From Vasconcelosia minhoensis LEGE 07310 (GTDB taxonomy: Bacteria > Cyanobacteriota > Cyanobacteriia > Phormidesmidales > Phormidesmidaceae), in assembly GCF_015207255.1 (NCBI RefSeq), contig NZ_JADEXG010000003.1, forward strand, positions 79,621 to 143,620: 64,000 nt of DNA, given 5' to 3'. Below, in pieces: positions 1-8,872 of the stretch (positions are counted from its first letter, which is position 1; the number at the start of each line of letters is the position of its first letter). Position numbers and translations under genes: made by a program. The notes beneath the pieces were generated by a model that saw only the letters and a program-made list of their open reading frames with translations, had not been told where the DNA came from and made no database searches.

Positions 1-2274
1 AATCGACGTGAGCTGAGCCGGGGGCAGGGGATGGTCGGCATAGTCCGGCGCAATATTCCAGGCGTCCCAATACTGTCCCTGGTCGCGCCAGGCCAGGAGC
101 TGATTGGCAGGAGCGCTGAGGCTTTCGCGCTGGGCAGAATAGCTCCAGAGGCTGCTAATCTCTCCAGTTTTTGGATCGACGGTTGCTTTGAGAAACTGAT
201 TTTCCATCACGTAGGCTGAAGGCTTTTGGGGTTCAGCAGCGGACGCTTCTGGGCAAAGCCAGAAACCGCGATAGCCCACGCTGGGAACGGATTCTGCCAG
301 AAAACAAACGCGATCGCACCTTTCCTCAGCCACAGTCTCAGAACAAACCTGCGTCGGCAAGACCTCACCCTCAAAGTCGCGCACCTGCCATTTCGACGTA
401 TGAGGCAGCGTTAGCGTCACGACTTCGGTTCGGTCCCAGTTCAGGGCATTAAACACCAGGTAGGCTTGAGCGTCAGGCTGCGGGGGCGGAGGCAGCGGGA
501 CGGTGGCCGCGATCGCGCCTAGCCCCGCCTGCATCACCTGCGTTCCCGTCGCTTTTACAGCCTCCCAGTCGCGATTGGCGTCAGCAAACACTTCTGGAAT
601 CGCCGAGCCGGGCAAAATATCGTGGAACTGGTTGAACAGCAGCTTTTTCCAGGCGGCTTCTAGCTGCGCTTGGGGATAGGGGTAGTTGGTTAGGAGAGCT
701 GCGATCGCGGCCCAGAGCTCGGCCTGGTAGAGCAGGTCTTCACAGCGACGGTTGGCTTGCTTTTGGTCGGCGTGAGTGGTGTAGCAGCCCCGGTGCAGTT
801 CGAGATAGAGTTCATCATTCCAGGTTGGCAGGTCCTGGGACTGTTGCGAAATCAGGTCTATATAGTCTGGCAGGGGGGTAAAGGACAGGGTTGGGAAAAA
901 GGGCGAACGATTCCAGCGCTGCGCCTTTTCCAGCATGTCGCGGGTGGGGCCGCCACCGTGGTCGCCGATGCCCGGCAGCCAAAGGCTATGGGGAATCTGC
1001 GTTTCTGCTTCCCAATCGGCGGCCCGGTCGGCCATCTGCACCGGGTCGATATCGGCCCCAATTGGCGGCAGCATCAGCGCCCGAATGCGGCTGCCGTCGG
1101 GTGACTGCCACCAAAATAGGTTGTGGGGAAACTGAGTCGTATCGTTCCAGGAGAGCTTGAGCGTAGCAAAGGTCTCGATGCCAGACTCCTTCAGCAGCTG
1201 AGGCAGCTGCCAACAGAAGCCGAAGGAGTCTGGCAGCCAGGCGGTTTGGCTAATCTGGCCAAACTTTTCGTGAGTGTATCTCTGGCCATAGAGAATCTGT
1301 CGCGCAATCGATTCACCGCTAATCAGATTCAGCTCGGGTTCGACCCAGAGCCCGGCGTCAATCGTCCAGGCACCCTGCTTCACTTTCTTCTGAATCTGTT
1401 GAAATAATGCGGGTCGATTGTGTTCTAACCAGTCAAAGAGAGCCGGGCTGGAGTGCGTATAGGTGAGTTCAGGGAACTCTTTTTGTAAATCGAGCACAGA
1501 TTGAAAAGTGCGCTCTGCCGCTTCCCAGGTCTCGCTTACCGGCCATAGCCAGGCGAGGTCCAAATGGGCATGGCCGACACAGTGAATCTGTCGTTTTTTT
1601 AGGTAAGGGCTGTAGACGAGTAGCGATTCACGCAGATGAGGGATTCTAGCGGTTGGATGGTCCAGATCTGGCCAATCCTGAATCTCAGTAACTAGCTTCT
1701 CTAATTCGGCGGGAGCGAAGGCGGCCAGATAGCGCTCCAGTACCGCCAGCTCATCGGCGACAAAAGCGGGTTCCGGGCTGGCAGCGGTGTTCTCGGATGG
1801 AATTTCGTAGAGCAGGTGCGATCGCACCAGCGCCCCGCGATCGTGCCGCGGACTGAACAGCCGCAGCGCTACTCGCAAGGTCTGTGCCGCAGTGACGGCG
1901 GGGCTTAGGCAGATGCGAGTGAAGTAGTCGTACAGGTCACCCGTCTGAACGAGTTCGCCTTCGACGAAGATTTCGGCCAGCTCGGCCCACCAAGCCAAGG
2001 ATAGGCGCAGAGTTAGCCCCGCCAAAGGATAGCCCTGAAGCTGGGATGGAACCGTAATTTGCTGGTAAAGCCAAAGCGGCTGCCCTTTTTTCCAAGCGAT
2101 GTGCTGCCGGTCGTTAAGCGGCGCAATCGGCCAGTGAAGCGGATCGGTGGACGCAAAGACCTGCTCGGCGGAGAGGTCGGTGGCCTGCCAGCGCCAGCGA
2201 CTTTGAATATCCGCCTGGCTACAGGGGCGCAGACGGTCGAGCAGAGCCTGAATGGAGGGCGCGATAGGCGTCAT
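1..2274 (-). CDS. Alpha-mannosidase, GH38 family (3' end outside window)
   Basis: Glycoside hydrolase family 38 enzyme, expected to remove alpha-mannosyl residues from glycans or oligosaccharides. The reading frame is open from an ATG at 2274 to the left edge, giving 758 residues. The N-terminal part is the ancillary region. HAHLDLAW, a metal-binding motif, is near residue 234. WLPDSFGF, whose Asp is the family nucleophile and metal ligand, is near residue 348. GIGDHGGGPT is near residue 430 and the three-helix middle domain (NRRCEDLLYQAE) follows. Family members of this type are about 1000 residues, so roughly a quarter is missing. No strong ribosome-binding site precedes the ATG. The next gene starts only 29 bp away on the other strand. 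Family assignment is secure; the substrate is not. Confidence 0.93.
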   Translation of the reverse strand, partial: MTPIAPSIQALLDRLRPCSQADIQSRWRWQATDLSAEQVFASTDPLHWPIAPLNDRQHIAWKKGQPLWLYQQITVPSQLQGYPLAGLTLRLSLAWWAELAEIFVEGELVQTGDLYDYFTRICLSPAVTAAQTLRVALRLFSPRHDRGALVRSHLLYEIPSENTAASPEPAFVADELAVLERYLAAFAPAELEKLVTEIQDWPDLDHPTARIPHLRESLLVYSPYLKKRQIHCVGHAHLDLAWLWPVSETWEAAERTFQSVLDLQKEFPELTYTHSSPALFDWLEHNRPALFQQIQKKVKQGAWTIDAGLWVEPELNLISGESIARQILYGQRYTHEKFGQISQTAWLPDSFGFCWQLPQLLKESGIETFATLKLSWNDTTQFPHNLFWWQSPDGSRIRALMLPPIGADIDPVQMADRAADWEAETQIPHSLWLPGIGDHGGGPTRDMLEKAQRWNRSPFFPTLSFTPLPDYIDLISQQSQDLPTWNDELYLELHRGCYTTHADQKQANRRCEDLLYQAELWAAIAALLTNYPYPQAQLEAAWKKLLFNQFHDILPGSAIPEVFADANRDWEAVKATGTQVMQAGLGAIAATVPLPPPPQPDAQAYLVFNALNWDRTEVVTLTLPHTSKWQVRDFEGEVLPTQVCSETVAEERCDRVCFLAESVPSVGYRGFWLCPEASAAEPQKPSAYVMENQFLKATVDPKTGEISSLWSYSAQRESLSAPANQLLAWRDQGQYWDAWNIAPDYADHPLPPAQLTSI

Positions 2275-2303
2275 TTTCGCTAAGATCGGGTGAGATAGAA
2301 GTT

Positions 2304-3440
2304 ATGGACAGAGTCATGCCGTCGTCTTCTCGACCTTACCAGAGTCGGCTGCTGAAATTTGCCCTAGGGCAGTATCAGCAGGGCCTGGAGCGGCATCGTC
2401 GGGCGGTGCGGCAGGCGACGACGGCGGCCACCTGGGGCGTACAGACTGCTCTATACCCGGTCTATGTGCTGTTTCAGTCTGGTCGGCTGGTCGGGCGGCA
2501 GCTGGCTGACCAGCCGAATCCTCTGCTGCCTAAGGGGCGCAAGTCTCAGTCGCAGTCTAGCCAGTTATTCCCGCTGGTGCAGCCATCGCCGCTGGAGATG
2601 CCGCTGCTGAGCGCCCTGGCCGACGTCAGGCAGTGGCTTCAGGCAGAGCAGAGGACGCTGCTGACTGACGCGACATCGACGGATATTGTCCCGTCCCAAG
2701 CTACGGATCTCCAGGCTTCGGCGCAGCTGCTGGCCCAGGGCATTGCCAGCGATGTTGCGACGCAAAAGCTGGTGATTGTCGATCGATGGAATACGGTTTG
2801 GGATATTCTCTCAGCCGAGCAGGCGACGCGGCTGCGATCGCAGATTGCCTGGCTGCTGGCTCATTTCGTCCCGGCCCAGCGGCGCTATTTTGGCAAACAC
2901 CTCTGGCGCTTGCCTTTGGCTAAACCAACCGAGCGGAGCCTGCCGCTGGTCAGTGCTTTTTTGCGGCTGATGGGCTGGGTGCAGACGAGCCCCGTCGCCC
3001 GAGCGACGAATCTATTTGCCGAAGCCGCGCTGATCGAGCTGCCGCCAATGCCGCCGGAGCTGCTGCTAGCGCCGCAGGTGCCGTCTGAGCCTGGAGAAAA
3101 TGCTGTCTATGAATCGCCCGAATCTCAGGATAGTGAGGTTGCCTCTGGAGTCATGACCAGGCCGACGGCTGCCGCGATTGCGCAGACTGCCGGATCGGTC
3201 GAATCTGGCAATGCTGACCAGCGCTTGGAGGATTCCCGCTCGGCCCAGAATCGATCTCAAACCAGCAGTGACTCGGTGGTGGTAATGTCGGACTATGTTG
3301 AAACGTCCACGCTATCGACCGAATATCTAGAGCATCCCCTGGAAAAGCTGCTGCGGCTGATTGACCGGGCACTCTCATGGGTAGAGCAGCAGTCAGAGCA
3401 GCTGCGCGACTGGTGGCAGACGCTGCTGAATCGTTTCTGA
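2304..3440 (+). CDS. Conserved hypothetical cyanobacterial protein
   Basis: 378-residue protein that I do not recognise as a named family. The N-terminus is basic and Arg/Gln-rich, with a short hydrophobic stretch near residues 48-62 (ALYPVYVLFQ). A helical region around residues 110-240 has the look of a folded core (KLVIVDRWNTVWDILSAEQ). A Ser/Glu-rich linker spans about 255-330, and an amphipathic helical tail ends in Trp-rich DWWQTLLNRF. An alternative ATG lies four codons in (2316). It is divergent from the mannosidase with 29 bp between starts, so either the promoters overlap or a start is misplaced. It converges with the AI-2E family gene. Codon use and HIP1 sites match the neighbours, so it is a real resident gene. 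Confidence 0.7.
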   Translation: MDRVMPSSSRPYQSRLLKFALGQYQQGLERHRRAVRQATTAATWGVQTALYPVYVLFQSGRLVGRQLADQPNPLLPKGRKSQSQSSQLFPLVQPSPLEMPLLSALADVRQWLQAEQRTLLTDATSTDIVPSQATDLQASAQLLAQGIASDVATQKLVIVDRWNTVWDILSAEQATRLRSQIAWLLAHFVPAQRRYFGKHLWRLPLAKPTERSLPLVSAFLRLMGWVQTSPVARATNLFAEAALIELPPMPPELLLAPQVPSEPGENAVYESPESQDSEVASGVMTRPTAAAIAQTAGSVESGNADQRLEDSRSAQNRSQTSSDSVVVMSDYVETSTLSTEYLEHPLEKLLRLIDRALSWVEQQSEQLRDWWQTLLNRF

Positions 3441-3480
3441 AGCGAGCGGCTGGTGCTGAATGGCTGGCGCTAAGTCACTG

Positions 3481-4545
3481 TTAGTGGCCGGGGCCCTGCA
3501 CCGAATCGGCAATTTTGGCCCAGCGCGGCTGCGGCCAGGTGTTGAGAATGTCTTCGACCAGCAGCGCTTTGGCCCAGACCTGGAGGACGACCACCAGCGG
3601 CAGGGCCAGGAATAGGCCCAGCAGGCCAAAGAAGGCAGCAAAAATCACCTGGGACAGCAGGGTAATCGCCGGCAGTAGGGAAACCTGCCGCTTCATCACC
3701 AGCGGCGTTAGCAGATTGCTCTCGACCTGCTGAATCACAATATAGAGGATGACGACCGCGATCGCTCTCCAGGGCGAAACCGTCAGGGCCATCAGCGTCG
3801 GCGGAATTACGCTGAGGAAGGGGCCAACGTTGGGAATGAACGTCAGCAGCCCGGCCAGAATGGCATTCACAATCGGCAGGGGCACGCCTAAGAACCAGAG
3901 CCCCAGCCCGCTGAGCAGGGTAATCACCACCATGTTGAAGCCAATCCCAATCGCCCAGCCGACCAGCGCATTTTCGCAATCGGTGAGAATGTCATCGGCT
4001 CGCGACCGATAAAACTTAGGAAACGCCAGTAGAAAAACCCGCCGATAGGCCATCGGATTCGACAGCAGCATAATCGTCACGACGATCACCAGTAGCAGGT
4101 CCAGGACAAAGTTCACCGACCCTGAAAATACCTTAAAGAAGCCGCCGGTCCAGTTTGAATTCGCCTCGCGCAGCCGCTGCCATAGGTCTTGAGTACTGAC
4201 CCCCTGCAATACCTGTCCGGGAATCATGCCCTGAAACTGACCGTACCATTCTTGAATACGAATCAGTCCCTGTTCTGAAAGGGAAGCCGATTCTGGAATT
4301 TTGCTGACCAGGGAGGGGGCAATGAACGCGATCGCGGCTGCTAAAATTCCCAGCACGCCCACTACGGTCAGCCCGACCGCCGCACCCCGGGGAATCCCCA
4401 ACTTTTGCAGCCGCCGCACCAGATGATTCAGTACCGTTGCAAACGCCACTGCGGTAAACGCCAGCAGCAGCACCTGACGAATTTTCCAAAGAATATATAG
4501 CAGCGCCACAAATAGGACGAAGCCAACCAGCTTACCAAACCGCAC
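3481..4545 (-). CDS. AI-2E family transporter (PerM/TqsA-like membrane protein)
   Basis: 354-residue polytopic inner-membrane protein with about eight hydrophobic segments in the arrangement of the AI-2E/PerM family. Two N-terminal helices (residues about 5-45) and a third near 60-80 are followed by a soluble insert (80-150). The conserved C-terminal helices contain the family motif GLLTFIPNVGPFLSVIPP (about 235-252) and a further 'VESNLLTPLVMKRQVSLLP' type segment. Members export diverse small molecules or act as Na+(Li+)/H+ antiporters, so AI-2 itself should not be assumed. Length is typical. It converges with the gene on its left and lies downstream of trpD with about 215 bp between. Confidence 0.88.
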   Translation of the reverse strand: MRFGKLVGFVLFVALLYILWKIRQVLLLAFTAVAFATVLNHLVRRLQKLGIPRGAAVGLTVVGVLGILAAAIAFIAPSLVSKIPESASLSEQGLIRIQEWYGQFQGMIPGQVLQGVSTQDLWQRLREANSNWTGGFFKVFSGSVNFVLDLLLVIVVTIMLLSNPMAYRRVFLLAFPKFYRSRADDILTDCENALVGWAIGIGFNMVVITLLSGLGLWFLGVPLPIVNAILAGLLTFIPNVGPFLSVIPPTLMALTVSPWRAIAVVILYIVIQQVESNLLTPLVMKRQVSLLPAITLLSQVIFAAFFGLLGLFLALPLVVVLQVWAKALLVEDILNTWPQPRWAKIADSVQGPGH

Positions 4546-4687
4546 TCAGTCTACCTCCGCAGGCGCAACGCGAGTCTACCGGAGGCAGAGCTACACCGTC
4601 GCGATAACCTCACCATAGGCTTTCCAATTAAGCTTTGGCGTCTATCCTGAGAAGTGACTCCTTGCTCGGCTCTGACGCTCCATGCCC

Positions 4688-4753
4688 TTATTGTTCAGGT
4701 TCAATGCCCAACTGTCTGAGCTGCTCTGCCAGCTGGTCAGCCCGTTCCTGTGT
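4688..4753 (-). pseudogene. Remnant of the C-terminus of an Uma2-like (DUF820) protein
   Basis: On the minus strand the 21 codons before a TAA at 4688-4690 read TQERADQLAEQLRQLGIEPEQ. This closely resembles the coiled tail (ERAEQLAERLRxLGIDPxx) that closes many cyanobacterial Uma2/DUF820 endonuclease-like proteins. A TAA immediately precedes the fragment in frame, and trpD begins on its other side, so nothing else of the gene survives. The tail resemblance is what I see; the parent family is inferred from memory of such proteins. Confidence 0.5.
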
Positions 4754-4760
4754 TTAAATT

Positions 4761-5831
4761 CTAGCGGCTGAGAAAAGCCACAAGTTCTTCCAGCTTTTCC
4801 CAGGCGGCTCCGCTTTGGAGGATTTCTCGGGCTCTAACAACACCGTTGGCACAGGTTTCAGTAAAAGAGGCTCCGCTGACGGCATCGCCGACCTTAAGAG
4901 CCAGCGCTGCGTTAACAGCGACTACATCCTGCTGTGCCTGCGTTCCTTTACCCTGTAAAACATCGCGCAGGATAGCTGCATTTTCTGCAAGTTCGCCGCC
5001 CCGCAAAGCGCTAACTGGAGCGGTTACCAAGTCATAATCGCGGGGGTCGATCACGCCTAAGCTGACCTGGCCGTTTTTCAGAATAGCCACGTCGGTTTCC
5101 TGTTCCAGACCCACCTCATCGAGCCGCTCTCGCCCGTGTAAGACCATGGCCTGCTCAATCCCGAGCTGATTCAGCGCCTGCGCCATCGGCATCAGCACGG
5201 TCGGGTCAAAAACGCCAATCACCTGGCCAGTCGGTCGCAGCGGGTTGACTAGCGGCCCCAGCAAGTTAAACACAGTGCGAATCTTGAGCGTTCCCCGTAG
5301 CGGCGCGACGGCCTTCATCGCCGGATGCCAGCCCCGGGCAAACAGAAAGGTGACGCCGACCTCCTTGAGGGCCGCTTTGGATTTTTCCGGTGAGGCGGTC
5401 AGGTTTACGCCTAGCGCTTCCAGTACGTCTGCCGAGCCGACTTTGCTAGAGGCAGAGCGGTTGCCATGTTTCGCGACCGGAATGCCTGCCGCTGCCGCGA
5501 CAAAGGTGACGGCGGTTGAGATATTGAAAGTAGAAGCGCCATCGCCGCCGGTGCCGCAGGTATCAATCCGGGGACTAGGCAGCGTGGGATCAGTTTCCAT
5601 CCCGCCTAGGGACTGGTCTTGGAGCACCTGGGCCATGCCCGCTAGCTCTTCAGCAGAGACGCCCTTGAACTGAATCGCCGTCAGTAGTGCGCCCGAGAGC
5701 ACAGGGGGAATCGTCTCGGTTAGCCAGCCCTGCATCAGTCGCTCGGCCTGCGGCTGACTGAGGGACTGTCGGTCGATCAGCTGCTGGAGCAGCGCGGGCC
5801 AGTCGGCAGCGGTCTGAGTCGATGGGGTCAC
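4761..5831 (-). CDS. trpD: Anthranilate phosphoribosyltransferase
   Basis: Catalyses transfer of phosphoribose from PRPP to anthranilate, the second step of tryptophan synthesis from chorismate. At 356 residues it has the usual length. The N-terminal helical domain (residues 1-75) carries [23 protein letters not shown]. The PRPP-binding loop reads [17 protein letters not shown] (about 90-106), followed by [21 protein letters not shown] (about 120-140) with the expected Lys, Asn, Arg and Ser residues. [10 protein letters not shown] near 188 is another family hallmark. Stand-alone trpD away from other trp genes is normal in cyanobacteria. It lies 66 bp downstream of the ABC exporter on the same strand but is functionally unrelated. 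Confidence 0.97.
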   Translation of the reverse strand: MTPSTQTAADWPALLQQLIDRQSLSQPQAERLMQGWLTETIPPVLSGALLTAIQFKGVSAEELAGMAQVLQDQSLGGMETDPTLPSPRIDTCGTGGDGASTFNISTAVTFVAAAAGIPVAKHGNRSASSKVGSADVLEALGVNLTASPEKSKAALKEVGVTFLFARGWHPAMKAVAPLRGTLKIRTVFNLLGPLVNPLRPTGQVIGVFDPTVLMPMAQALNQLGIEQAMVLHGRERLDEVGLEQETDVAILKNGQVSLGVIDPRDYDLVTAPVSALRGGELAENAAILRDVLQGKGTQAQQDVVAVNAALALKVGDAVSGASFTETCANGVVRAREILQSGAAWEKLEELVAFLSR

Positions 5832-5897
5832 AGTTCAAGGACAGTAGGGTCTACTCCGCTAATATACCGGCTGAAGGTGAGCGATTAAACTCGCTGC

Positions 5898-7727
5898 TTA
5901 CTGACCGAGCATCTGGAGCTGGTAGAGGCTGGCGTACAGACCGTTCTGTTCTAACAGCTGCTCGTGGCTGCCGGACTCCACCACCTGACCTTGCTTGAGC
6001 ACTAGAATCCGATCGACGTTGCGAATGGTCGAAAGCCGGTGGGCGATGATAATCGCGGTACGATTTTCAAGCAGCTGGTCGAGGGCCTGCTGGATCATCG
6101 CTTCGGTACCGACATCTAGATTGGCCGTCGCTTCATCCAAGACCAAAATGCCGGGGTTGCGAATGGCAGCGCGGGCAAAGGCCAGCAGCTGCTTCTGACC
6201 GCCCGAGAGGTTCGTCCCCCGCTCTCGCAGCGGCGTATTGTAGCCCTGGGGCAGATCCTGAATAAATTTATCTACGTTGGTTTGCTCGGCAGCAGCCTGG
6301 ATCTGGGCAAAGCTGTAGGGCTCACCCAGGGTGATGTTGCTTTTCACATCGCCGGAAAATAGAAAGCCATCTTGAAGAATGATTGCCATCCGCTGCCGTA
6401 GGTCGGTTTGGGTGATGTCGCGAATGTCTACGCCATCCAACAGGATTTGGCCCTTGCTGACCTCATAGAGGCGACAGAGCATTCTGATAATGGAGCTTTT
6501 ACCCGCGCCGGTGGGGCCGACTAGGGCAACTTTTTCACCCGGACGAATGGTGAAGTTAAGGTCTTCGATCACATACTCATCTGGCTTGTAACCCAGCCAG
6601 ACATGGTCAAAGCGAATTTCGCTTGGCACCACCACGTTACTCTGGCCGATCTTCTCCTGGGATAGGGCGACCGGATGTTCGGGGTCGCGAATTTCCACCG
6701 GTTCGGTCAGCAGATCGTTGATCCGCTCAACCGCAGTCAGCCCAGCCTGGATTGACGTGAACTTGTCGGCAAACTGGCGCAGTGGGTCAAACAGGCGCTG
6801 GGAATACAGAATAAATTCGGTCAGCTTGCCGATTTCCAGATTCTCGCCCATGACCAGGAAGCCGCCCAGGCCGAGGACGCCCGCGATCGCAACCAGCGCT
6901 ACCCATTCCAGCGTCGCCGACACCGCCGAGTCGTTGAAAATAGTAATATCCACTTCTTTGATATAGCGCTCATTGATTTGGCGAAACAGCTCAGCGTTAA
7001 AGCGCTCCCGCCGAAACAGCTGTACCACGTCGATGCCGCTGATATTTTCCTGAAAATTTGAGTTGAGTGCCGATAGCTCTTCACGGGCGCGGTAGTTGGC
7101 CTTGCGGTACTGCTGCTGAAAATAAACAATCAGCCCCGTTACCGGGATCAGCAGCCCCAGCAGCAGCAGCGCCAGCCGCCAGTCTCGCCAAAACATGGCG
7201 ACCATAAAGACCAAAATTAAAAAGATGTCGCTGATGATGCCGATGGCCCCAGTCGAGAAGACATCGCCCAGCGCGTTTACGTCACTGGTCAGTCGGGTAA
7301 TCAGCCGACCGACCGGCGTCCGGTCAAAGAAGCGCATGGCCAGCGACGTGACATGGCCAAACAGATCGTTGCGAATCGAGGCGGTAATCTTTTGCCCCAC
7401 CTTCTGCACCAGATAGCTCTGCGGCCCGTCGAGCGCCAGTCGCAGGCCAATGGTGATAAACAGCAGCACGATAATGACATTCAGCCCGCCCTGCAGGGTC
7501 ATCTGTTCAAAAAAGTCCCAAGCCCTTTCCTGCGGGCGAATCAGGGAAATTGCCTGACCGATCAGCATTGGCTGGATCGCCTGAGATACCGAGAGCGGCA
7601 CCAGCAAAATCAGCGGCAGAATCAGCTGCCGCCGGTTTTCTAAAATGTAGGGCACAATGCGCTGAAACAGCCGCCAGTCGTTCTTCAGGCTGCGCTGCCG
7701 CTCACGCGGGGTTAAAGAGGCCGTCAT
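5898..7727 (-). CDS. ABC exporter half-transporter (fused permease and ATPase)
   Basis: 609 residues with type-I exporter architecture. A six-helix membrane domain (about 35-330) includes the coupling segment RNDLFGHVTSLAMRFFDRTPVGRLITRLTSD-type region near 135-165. The nucleotide-binding domain follows from about 370. Walker A is GPTGAGKSS (about 408-416), the signature is LSGGQKQ (about 512), Walker B is ILVLDEA (about 532), and the H-loop lies in IIAHRLSTIRN. All catalytic residues are present, so a homodimer could hydrolyse ATP. The family exports lipids, drugs or peptides; MdlB/MsbA-like proteins are closest in appearance. No cargo gene lies nearby, so the substrate is unknown. Confidence 0.93.
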   Translation of the reverse strand: MTASLTPRERQRSLKNDWRLFQRIVPYILENRRQLILPLILLVPLSVSQAIQPMLIGQAISLIRPQERAWDFFEQMTLQGGLNVIIVLLFITIGLRLALDGPQSYLVQKVGQKITASIRNDLFGHVTSLAMRFFDRTPVGRLITRLTSDVNALGDVFSTGAIGIISDIFLILVFMVAMFWRDWRLALLLLGLLIPVTGLIVYFQQQYRKANYRAREELSALNSNFQENISGIDVVQLFRRERFNAELFRQINERYIKEVDITIFNDSAVSATLEWVALVAIAGVLGLGGFLVMGENLEIGKLTEFILYSQRLFDPLRQFADKFTSIQAGLTAVERINDLLTEPVEIRDPEHPVALSQEKIGQSNVVVPSEIRFDHVWLGYKPDEYVIEDLNFTIRPGEKVALVGPTGAGKSSIIRMLCRLYEVSKGQILLDGVDIRDITQTDLRQRMAIILQDGFLFSGDVKSNITLGEPYSFAQIQAAAEQTNVDKFIQDLPQGYNTPLRERGTNLSGGQKQLLAFARAAIRNPGILVLDEATANLDVGTEAMIQQALDQLLENRTAIIIAHRLSTIRNVDRILVLKQGQVVESGSHEQLLEQNGLYASLYQLQMLGQ

Positions 7728-7799
7728 AGGGGTTCGATGCGATAAGCCTTTCCCACTGTAACGCGGCCATCAGCTCACCCCATTACCCCCAACGCCTAC

Positions 7800-7857
7800 G
7801 GCGGCGCTGCGCGAACACCCTATCACTCCATTACCCCATTACCCCATCACCCCGTCA
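7800..7857. repeat. Short CCATTACC/CATCACC tandem repeat at hisG 3' end
   Basis: A pyrimidine-rich run of degenerate 7-8 nt units (ATTACCCC, ATCACCCC) sits between the exporter and hisG. It extends into the hisG 3' end, so the hisG TGA stop is inside a unit. The same motif, in the opposite orientation, closes the glucolipid synthase gene near 39540. It resembles the short tandemly repeated repetitive (STRR) sequences of cyanobacteria. Confidence 0.6.
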
Positions 7858-8497
7858 CCGGCTCCCAACTCAACCCACGCAGCTTATCAATCAAGTCCCC
7901 CAGCCCATCGGCATCCAATCGATAGCTGAGCGGATGGGCAATCAGCCGAGCCGTGCTGGTGTAGAGCACCTCCAGCTCCATCAGGTGATTTTCCTTCAGC
8001 GTCCGCCCGGTGGAGACCAGATCGACAATCGCCTCCGACATGCCGGTAATTGGGCCGAGCTCCACCGAGCCGTAGAGCGGCACAATCTCAACCGGCAGGT
8101 CCAGACCCTGAAAATATTCGCGGGCGGAGTTGACAAACTTAGAGGCCACCCGGCAGTGAGGCGGCAGGTCGAGGGCAGAGCGATAGGCGCTCTGGGCCTG
8201 AACCGCCACCGACAGCCGACAGCCGCCAAAGCCCAGGTCGGCCAGCTGGGCCACCCGGGGGCGCTTTTCGCGCAGCACGTCATAGCCAACAATCCCCAGC
8301 TCAGCCTGACCATATTCGACATAGACCGGCACGTCCTGGGTGCGGACGAGCAGGCCGCTGGCGCGATTGCTGCGATCGCGAATTTGTAGCTGCCGGTTGC
8401 TGCTGTCTAAAAAATCGCTAAAGTCATAGCCCAGCTGTTGAAACTGGTGAATGCTCTGCTTAAGCAGTGAGCCTTTGGGAAAAGCGACCGTAATCAT
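7847..8497 (-). CDS. hisG: ATP phosphoribosyltransferase, short form
   Basis: First step of histidine synthesis, condensing ATP with PRPP. At 216 residues it is the short catalytic form (HisG_S), which lacks the C-terminal ACT-like regulatory domain and therefore needs the HisZ regulatory subunit from elsewhere in the genome. Visible hallmarks are the N-terminal FPKGSL, the phosphate-binding GIVGYDVL region, [10 protein letters not shown], and the PRPP loop [16 protein letters not shown] (about 155-170). The start ATG at 8497 gives the normal N-terminus. The 3' end runs into the repeat at 7800-7857. The other his gene of the window, hisIE, is at 29 kb, so histidine genes are dispersed here. 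Confidence 0.96.
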   Translation of the reverse strand: MITVAFPKGSLLKQSIHQFQQLGYDFSDFLDSSNRQLQIRDRSNRASGLLVRTQDVPVYVEYGQAELGIVGYDVLREKRPRVAQLADLGFGGCRLSVAVQAQSAYRSALDLPPHCRVASKFVNSAREYFQGLDLPVEIVPLYGSVELGPITGMSEAIVDLVSTGRTLKENHLMELEVLYTSTARLIAHPLSYRLDADGLGDLIDKLRGLSWEPVTG

Positions 8498-8666
8498 GCG
8501 ATAGAAAATATTAACTTCTGTAAACTTGTGGCGAAAACCTTGAAATGATTCCAGATTGAATTAAGTTGTGTCCTGCTGAACAAACATCGGTTCCGAGTTT
8601 GTGCGTAAATTTAGCTAGAGGCACATGGCACATATTGAGACAAGTTTTGGGTGAGGAACTTACAAA

Positions 8667-8867
8667 ATGCAAATTAGAGCGGGCGAGATTCTTCGGTCTA
8701 CCGACGGGCAGTACTACCGAGTGCTAGAGGCAAACGAGCGGAGCATTTCCCTCATGCGGGTGAACGGACAGACCATTCCATTTTTGCTTGCCGTCCTGAG
8801 TATGTCGCTTCTACCTTCGCTGTCGCAACCCCCGAATCCGCTTCGCTGCGCGCTTCGATTTAGTTGA
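8667..8867 (+). CDS. Small hypothetical protein, possibly frameshifted
   Basis: 66 residues, unrecognised. It has a good ribosome-binding site (GAGG about 10 nt before the ATG). The first 39 residues look like a compact hydrophilic domain (MQIRAGEILRSTDGQYYRV...RVNGQTIPF). The remainder turns abruptly hydrophobic and then low-quality. The change occurs at a run of five T (about 8780). One extra T would give a different tail beginning FACRPEYVASTFAVAT and ending at a TAG near 8863. It may therefore be a decayed or frameshifted gene. It converges with the PLP-enzyme gene, with stops 6 bp apart. Confidence 0.4.
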   Translation: MQIRAGEILRSTDGQYYRVLEANERSISLMRVNGQTIPFLLAVLSMSLLPSLSQPPNPLRCALRFS

Positions 8868-8872
8868 ATCCC

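Noticed and set aside
757..1407. Several plus-strand open frames within 757-1407
   Set aside because: They are antisense to the GH38 gene, whose catalytic motifs are on the minus strand.
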